64,000 nt of DNA from JAMXLJ01 sp036558745 (GTDB lineage: Bacteria; Actinomycetota; Acidimicrobiia; IMCC26256; JAMXLJ01), in contig DATBEZ010000093.1 in NCBI GenBank assembly GCA_036558745.1, positions 9,840 to 73,839 of the forward strand, given 5' to 3'. The notes beneath the pieces were generated by a model that saw nothing but the letters and a program-made list of their open reading frames with translations, made no database searches and was not told the origin of the DNA. Made by a program: the position numbers and the translations under genes. Positions 59,852 through 64,000 of the stretch are shown here, in pieces; position 1 is the stretch's first letter; the number at the start of each line of letters is the position of its first letter.

Positions 59852-59916
59852 CCGTTCGAGACACCCGGGCAGGTGAAGCGGAGTTGCACGTGAGGCCGAC
59901 GGGCTCTCCCAGCGAA

Positions 59917-59945
59917 CCGTCCGGTGGCGTGAGGACGCCGGACGG
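59917..59945 (+). other. Stable hairpin in the leader of the GGDEF-EAL gene
   Basis: CCGTCCGG (59917-59924) pairs with CCGGACGG (59938-59945), a perfect 8-bp GC stem 18 nt before the start codon. It could hide the initiation site or end transcription early. I compared the leader with c-di-GMP riboswitch consensus from memory and found no match. Confidence 0.5.
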
Positions 59946-59963
59946 CCGACACGTCAGCCGTCG

Positions 59964-62900
59964 ATGCGCGCCCGGCGGCGGTTCGGGCCGGTCACGGTGC
60001 TGAACCGGTTGCGACGTCGTGACGCGCCGGTCGAGGCCGGTGCGTGGGATGTGGCGCCATCCGTCGCCGACGGCGACGTGGCGATGGTCGACGAGGGTCT
60101 GCGGCGACAAGCCGCGCGCGCCGAGCTGCTCGCCGACTTCACGCATCGGCTCAACGCGTCGCTCGAGGACCTGGCCGCGTCGGCGCAGGTCGTCGCGACG
60201 CAGGTTCGCGCCGTCGTCGGCGACGCGTGCATCGTCTCGTTGCTCTCGGACGACGGCGAGCGCCTTACGCTGGTCGGGCTCGACGCCCCGGGCGACGCCG
60301 TCGCGTCGTTGCGCGAGCTCTACGCCACGTCGCAGCCGGACCTGGACTCGGGCTGGGCACAACGCGTGCTGCGCTCGGGCGAGGTCGTGTTCGTCGCCGA
60401 GGTGCGTCCCGACGAGGTCGCCGACAACGTCAACGCCGCACACCGAGACCTCGTGACGAGGTTCCCGCTCGGTTCGCTCATCATCGTGCCGCTCACCGCG
60501 CGCGGCGAGACGTTCGGGTCCATCGCCGCGGCTCGCATACAGGGCGGCGCGCCGTACACGGTCGAGGATCTGCGCTTCGTCCAGGAGATCGCGTCACGCG
60601 CCGCGCTCGCGCTCGACAACGCCCGAATGTACGCGGCGCGCGTCGCCGCGATGCGTCGCGTCCGCCAGCTCCAGGAGATCACCGACGTCGGGCTCGCGCG
60701 CCTCGACCTCGACGAGATGCTGGACGCGCTGCTCGAGCGTCTGGTCGTCTCGATGGACGCCGACACCGCCCGGATCCGCCTCGTCAGCGACGACGGCGAC
60801 ATGTTGCTGTTCGGCGCGTCGACCGGCGTTCCCGACGACGAGGACGACGTGCCGGTACCGATCGGCGTCGGCTTCGCCGGCACGATCGCCGCGACCCGGG
60901 AGCCGGCGATCCTGCGCGACGCGATCGACGACCCGTCCGGCGGTGCGTCCCTCCGGACGCGGGGCCTGCGGAGTCTCGCGGGCGTCCCGCTGCTGGACGA
61001 CGACCGGCTCGTCGGCGTCCTCCACGTCGGCAGTCGCCGGGAGGGCCGCTTCGACGACAACGACGTCGAGGTGCTGCGCCTCGCGGCGGACCGGATCGCG
61101 GTCGCGATCGAGCGGACGCAGGCCGAGCAGGCGGAACGGCTTGCTCGTGAGCGCGAACGGCTCCTCACCGACTTCGTCGCCCGCTGCGAGGCCCAGGACT
61201 ACGAGACGACGATCGAGCTCATCCCGCGGCTCCTCGTGCCCGACATGGCCGACTGGTGCTCGGTCTACGTGGTCGACGAGAGCGGGGCGACGCGCGTCGG
61301 GCTGGCGCACCGCGACCCGGCGAAGCAGCAGGCGCTCTACGAGCTGCACTGGCGCTACGTCGTCGGCGAGGGGACGATCGACACCGACCGGCTCCGTGCC
61401 GGCGGCGCGTTCGTGCACGGCGTGATCGGCGTCCCGGACCTCGAGCGCTTTGCTCGCGACGAGCACCACCTCGATCTCCTGCACGAGGTCGAGGTGTCGT
61501 CGGCGATGACGTTGCCGATGGTGAGCCGCGGACGCACGTTCGGCTCGCTCTCGCTCGTCACGACGCCCGAGTCCGGTCGTCACTTCGGCGACTCGGACGT
61601 GTCCTTCGCGCGCGAGCTGGCGGAACGGGCGTCGCACGCCCTCGCACTCTCGCGTGAGCACGCCGGCCGTGTCGCGACCCAGGAGGCCCTGCGCTACAGC
61701 GAGGAGCGGTTCCGCGTCGCGTTCGAGGACGCGCCGATCGGCATGGCGCTCGTGGACCTCACGGAACCGCACCGTGGCCGCATCGTCCACGTGAACAAGG
61801 CGTTCTCGAACCTGACCGGGTACTCGGAAGCCGAGCTCGTCACGATGGCGCCCTACGAGCTCACCGATCCCGCCGAGCGTGCCGAGGACGTCGAAGCGCT
61901 GAACCGCATGATCCGCGGCGAGGCGCCGTCGCACCAACGCGAGCAACCGATCCGCGACGCGCACGGCGACGTCGTCTGGGTGCACCTCACGATGCGCGCC
62001 GTCTACGACGACGCGGGCGAGCCGCAATACGCCATCATTCAGCTGGCCGACGTGACCGCGCGACGCGCGGCAGAAGACCGGCTCGTGTTCCAGGCCCTGC
62101 ACGATCCGCTCACGGGCCTGTCGAACCGGCGCGTCCTCATGGACCGCCTGCAGCACGATCTCGACGAGCTGAGCCGGCGCCAGTCGGTGGTCGGCGTCTT
62201 CTACCTCGACCTCGACCGGTTCAAGCGCATCAACGACGACCTCGGTCACGAGACCGGTGACCAGCTCCTGATCGAGGTGAGCAAGCGGATCGAGACCGTC
62301 GTGCGGCCGCCCGACACCGTGGCCCGATTGGGCGGCGACGAGTTCGTGGTCGTCTGCAACGGGCTCGGCGACGAGACCGACGCGATCGGGATCGCCGACC
62401 GTCTGCTCGAGGCCATCTCGATGCCGATCACGCTGGCGGGGCGCAGCCTCGTCGTGTCGCCGAGCATCGGCGTTGCGCTCACGCGCGCCATGACCGACGA
62501 CCCCGGCGAGCTGCTGCGGCGCGCCGACACCGCGATGTACCGCGCGAAGGGCCGCGGCCGCGCGTGCTTCGAGCTCTACGACGAGAGCCTCCGCCGCCAG
62601 GCGAGCGCGCGCGTGCAGATGGAGTCGGACCTGCGCGACGCGCTCGCGAACAACGGCTTCCGCCTGCACTACCAGCCGATCATCAGCCTCGATCGCGGTC
62701 ACATCGTCGGTGTCGAAGCTCTGCTCCGTATGGAGCACCCGACGCGCGGGCTGATCGCACCCGACGAGTTCATCGACGTGGCGGAGGAGAGCGGGCTCAT
62801 CGGGCCGATCGGGCGGTGGGTGCTCGAGGAGGCGTGCCGTCAGCACGGGACCTGGCAACAGCAGCTTCCCGAGCCGCTCCACCTGGCGGTCAACATCTCG

Positions 62901-63383
62901 GGGCGTCAGGTCGCGCAGCCCGCGCTGGCCGAGACGGTGCGCGCCGTGCTCGCGCAGTCGGGGATGCGGCCCGACCTGCTGTGCCTCGAGATGACCGAGA
63001 CCGTGTTCATGGAAGCCGTGCACTCCGTGCTCGAGACGCTCGAGGCACTCAAGGCCAGCGGCATCCAGCTCGGCATCGACGACTTCGGCACCGGCTACTC
63101 GTCGCTCACGTACCTGCGGAACTTCCCGGTCGACGTGGTGAAGGTCGACCGGTCGTTCGTGCGCGAGCTCGACGACCGACCGCAGGATCAGGCGATCGTG
63201 TCGGCGGTGGTCGAGCTCGGGCGGACGCTGGACCTCACGACGATCGCGGAGGGCGTGGAGACGGATCGCCAGCTCGAGCTGTTGCGCGTGCTCGGTTGCG
63301 ATCTCGCGCAAGGTTTCCACTTCGCCCGCCCGCGCCCGCCCGACGAGGTGACGGAGCTCCTCCTCACCGACCCCGCCTGGTAA
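59964..63383 (+). CDS. GAF-PAS-GGDEF-EAL cyclic di-GMP turnover protein
   Basis: 1139 residues, no membrane helix. Three GAF-like domains (about 55-215, 235-390, 405-560) precede a PAS domain (about 570-690, with FEDAPIGMALVDL and VNKAFSNLTGYSEAEL). The diguanylate cyclase domain has GGDEF at about residue 790 with an intact RPPD inhibitory site five residues before it. The phosphodiesterase domain has EAL at about residue 917 plus NISGRQ, EMTETVFM, DDFGTGYSS and VKVDRSFV. Both halves look catalytically intact, so it may make or degrade c-di-GMP depending on small molecules or light/redox sensed by GAF/PAS. No good ribosome-binding site; GTG 59997 is an alternative start. Confidence 0.92.
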   Translation: MRARRRFGPVTVLNRLRRRDAPVEAGAWDVAPSVADGDVAMVDEGLRRQAARAELLADFTHRLNASLEDLAASAQVVATQVRAVVGDACIVSLLSDDGERLTLVGLDAPGDAVASLRELYATSQPDLDSGWAQRVLRSGEVVFVAEVRPDEVADNVNAAHRDLVTRFPLGSLIIVPLTARGETFGSIAAARIQGGAPYTVEDLRFVQEIASRAALALDNARMYAARVAAMRRVRQLQEITDVGLARLDLDEMLDALLERLVVSMDADTARIRLVSDDGDMLLFGASTGVPDDEDDVPVPIGVGFAGTIAATREPAILRDAIDDPSGGASLRTRGLRSLAGVPLLDDDRLVGVLHVGSRREGRFDDNDVEVLRLAADRIAVAIERTQAEQAERLARERERLLTDFVARCEAQDYETTIELIPRLLVPDMADWCSVYVVDESGATRVGLAHRDPAKQQALYELHWRYVVGEGTIDTDRLRAGGAFVHGVIGVPDLERFARDEHHLDLLHEVEVSSAMTLPMVSRGRTFGSLSLVTTPESGRHFGDSDVSFARELAERASHALALSREHAGRVATQEALRYSEERFRVAFEDAPIGMALVDLTEPHRGRIVHVNKAFSNLTGYSEAELVTMAPYELTDPAERAEDVEALNRMIRGEAPSHQREQPIRDAHGDVVWVHLTMRAVYDDAGEPQYAIIQLADVTARRAAEDRLVFQALHDPLTGLSNRRVLMDRLQHDLDELSRRQSVVGVFYLDLDRFKRINDDLGHETGDQLLIEVSKRIETVVRPPDTVARLGGDEFVVVCNGLGDETDAIGIADRLLEAISMPITLAGRSLVVSPSIGVALTRAMTDDPGELLRRADTAMYRAKGRGRACFELYDESLRRQASARVQMESDLRDALANNGFRLHYQPIISLDRGHIVGVEALLRMEHPTRGLIAPDEFIDVAEESGLIGPIGRWVLEEACRQHGTWQQQLPEPLHLAVNISGRQVAQPALAETVRAVLAQSGMRPDLLCLEMTETVFMEAVHSVLETLEALKASGIQLGIDDFGTGYSSLTYLRNFPVDVVKVDRSFVRELDDRPQDQAIVSAVVELGRTLDLTTIAEGVETDRQLELLRVLGCDLAQGFHFARPRPPDEVTELLLTDPAW

Positions 63384-63431
63384 ACGGCGCGCGTTCGTGG
63401 CGACCCCCGCGACCTGAGCCAACATCTCTCC

Positions 63432-64000
63432 ATGCAGGCGTTGGAGTCCCTGAAGGTCGTCGACCTCTCGACCGTCTTGGCCGGTCCGGGGATCGCCCGC
63501 CACCTGGCCGACTTCGGGGCCGAGGTGGTCAAGGTCGAGGGACCCGGGGGTGACACCACCCGCAACATGGGCTGGCGGGACCCCCGGGACGGCCAGACCC
63601 TCATGTGGAAGCTCGTGGGCCGGGGTAAGCGGGTGATCTCGCTCGACCTCAAGTCGGAGACCGGCCGGGAGGCGCTGGGCCGGCTCGTGGACTGGGCCGA
63701 CGTCCTGGTCGAGAACATGCGGCCGGGGACCATCGAGCGGCTGGGCTTCGGTCCCGACGTGCTGACCGCCCGCAATCCGCGCCTCGTCCTCGTCCGGGTG
63801 AGCGGCTTCGGCCAGGACGGCCCGTACGCGCGCCGCCCGGGCTTCGCGACGATCGCGGAAGCGATGAGCGGACTGTCCGACCTGAGCGGTGAGCCCGACG
63901 GCGCGCCGCTGCTTCCGCCCATCGCGCTCACCGACGAGGTGACCGCGCTCGCGGGCGCGTTCGCGACGATGGTCGCGTTGCGTCATCGCGACGCGACGGG
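63432..64000 (+). CDS. Family III CoA-transferase (CaiB/BaiF), 5' part
   Basis: The first 189 residues are visible; the gene continues beyond base 64000. LKVVDLSTVLAGPGIARHLADFGAEVVKVEGPGGD, RGKRVISLDLKS, WADVLVENMRPGTIERLG and SGFGQDGPYARRPGFATIAEAMSGLSDL are hallmarks of formyl-CoA-transferase relatives, and the Asp in ALTDEVTAL fits the catalytic position. It moves CoA between organic acids. A CAACAT box ends 6 nt before the ATG, so the message may be leaderless. Confidence 0.92.
   Translation, partial: MQALESLKVVDLSTVLAGPGIARHLADFGAEVVKVEGPGGDTTRNMGWRDPRDGQTLMWKLVGRGKRVISLDLKSETGREALGRLVDWADVLVENMRPGTIERLGFGPDVLTARNPRLVLVRVSGFGQDGPYARRPGFATIAEAMSGLSDLSGEPDGAPLLPPIALTDEVTALAGAFATMVALRHRDAT

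Noticed and set aside
59858..59963. Possible c-di-GMP riboswitch before the GGDEF-EAL gene
   Set aside because: The leader lacks the conserved core of GEMM-I and GEMM-II as I know them; only a simple GC hairpin can be supported.
60594..63986. Minus-strand open frame of 1130 codons
   Set aside because: It is antisense to the GAF-PAS-GGDEF-EAL gene, whose motifs are unambiguous on the plus strand.

Overview
The window is GC-rich, densely packed chromosomal DNA from an actinobacterium. Several features point that way: an F420-linked flavin oxidoreductase and an FrhB-type F420 protein, the actinobacterial trio MSMEG_4193-type phosphatase / DUF3090 / SCO1664, DUF3151, polyphosphate glucokinase, an acyl-CoA carboxylase with a small epsilon subunit, a large-type SRP RNA, frequent GTG starts, and many apparently leaderless genes. 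The mixture (crotonyl-CoA carboxylase/reductase, a stand-alone acyl-AMP ligase, several TetR regulators) would suit an Acidimicrobiia-like lineage, but that placement is inference. I see no insertion sequence, prophage or CRISPR array.

Layout. 1-2.5 kb: a SufR-like regulator divergent from a two-gene unit (DUF6687-like protein, questin-oxidase-like protein) across a 24-bp operator-like palindrome. 2.5-16.4 kb: mostly housekeeping genes: purE, nitronate monooxygenase with a CoA-disulfide-reductase-like flavoprotein, GDP-mannose dehydratase, DUF3151, the phosphatase/DUF3090/SCO1664 operon, a fatty-acyl-AMP ligase, an NhaA antiporter with an extra receiver-like tail, a GT39-like membrane protein, an FrhB-like Fe-S flavoprotein, and metF. 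16.4-30.4 kb: an Ig-like surface protein, a VOC protein, polyphosphate glucokinase, tRNA-Ser(CGA), tadA, two TetR-controlled loci (amine oxidase; DHA2 drug transporter), a TIM-barrel epimerase with an F420 oxidoreductase, and a two-component system. 30.5-36.5 kb: a D,D-carboxypeptidase, then a cluster containing a carboxymuconolactone-decarboxylase-like protein, a class II aldolase, a linalool dehydratase/isomerase-like protein and a TetR regulator, followed by a Kelch-type secreted protein.

36.6-41.8 kb: tRNA-Ser(GGA), SRP RNA, dnaX-ybaB-recR and two small membrane proteins. 41.9-50.4 kb: a secreted metzincin-like protease with a five-repeat tail, RDD and SpoIIM proteins, and a convergent operon of membrane protein, DUF4129, DUF4350, MoxR and DUF58. 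50.5-58.6 kb: acyl-CoA metabolism: thiolase, MFS, methyltransferase, crotonyl-CoA carboxylase/reductase, methylmalonyl-CoA epimerase, hydrolase, acyl-CoA carboxylase beta and epsilon. 58.6-64 kb: a metallophosphoesterase, a 1139-residue GAF-PAS-GGDEF-EAL protein, and the start of a family III CoA-transferase.

The most rewarding places for follow-up are the linalool dehydratase/isomerase-like cluster with its two divergent operators, the SufR-like/questin-oxidase locus, the NhaA fusion, the metzincin repeat protein, and the repeated TANNNT motif 6-8 nt before start codons, which argues for leaderless transcription of many genes here.
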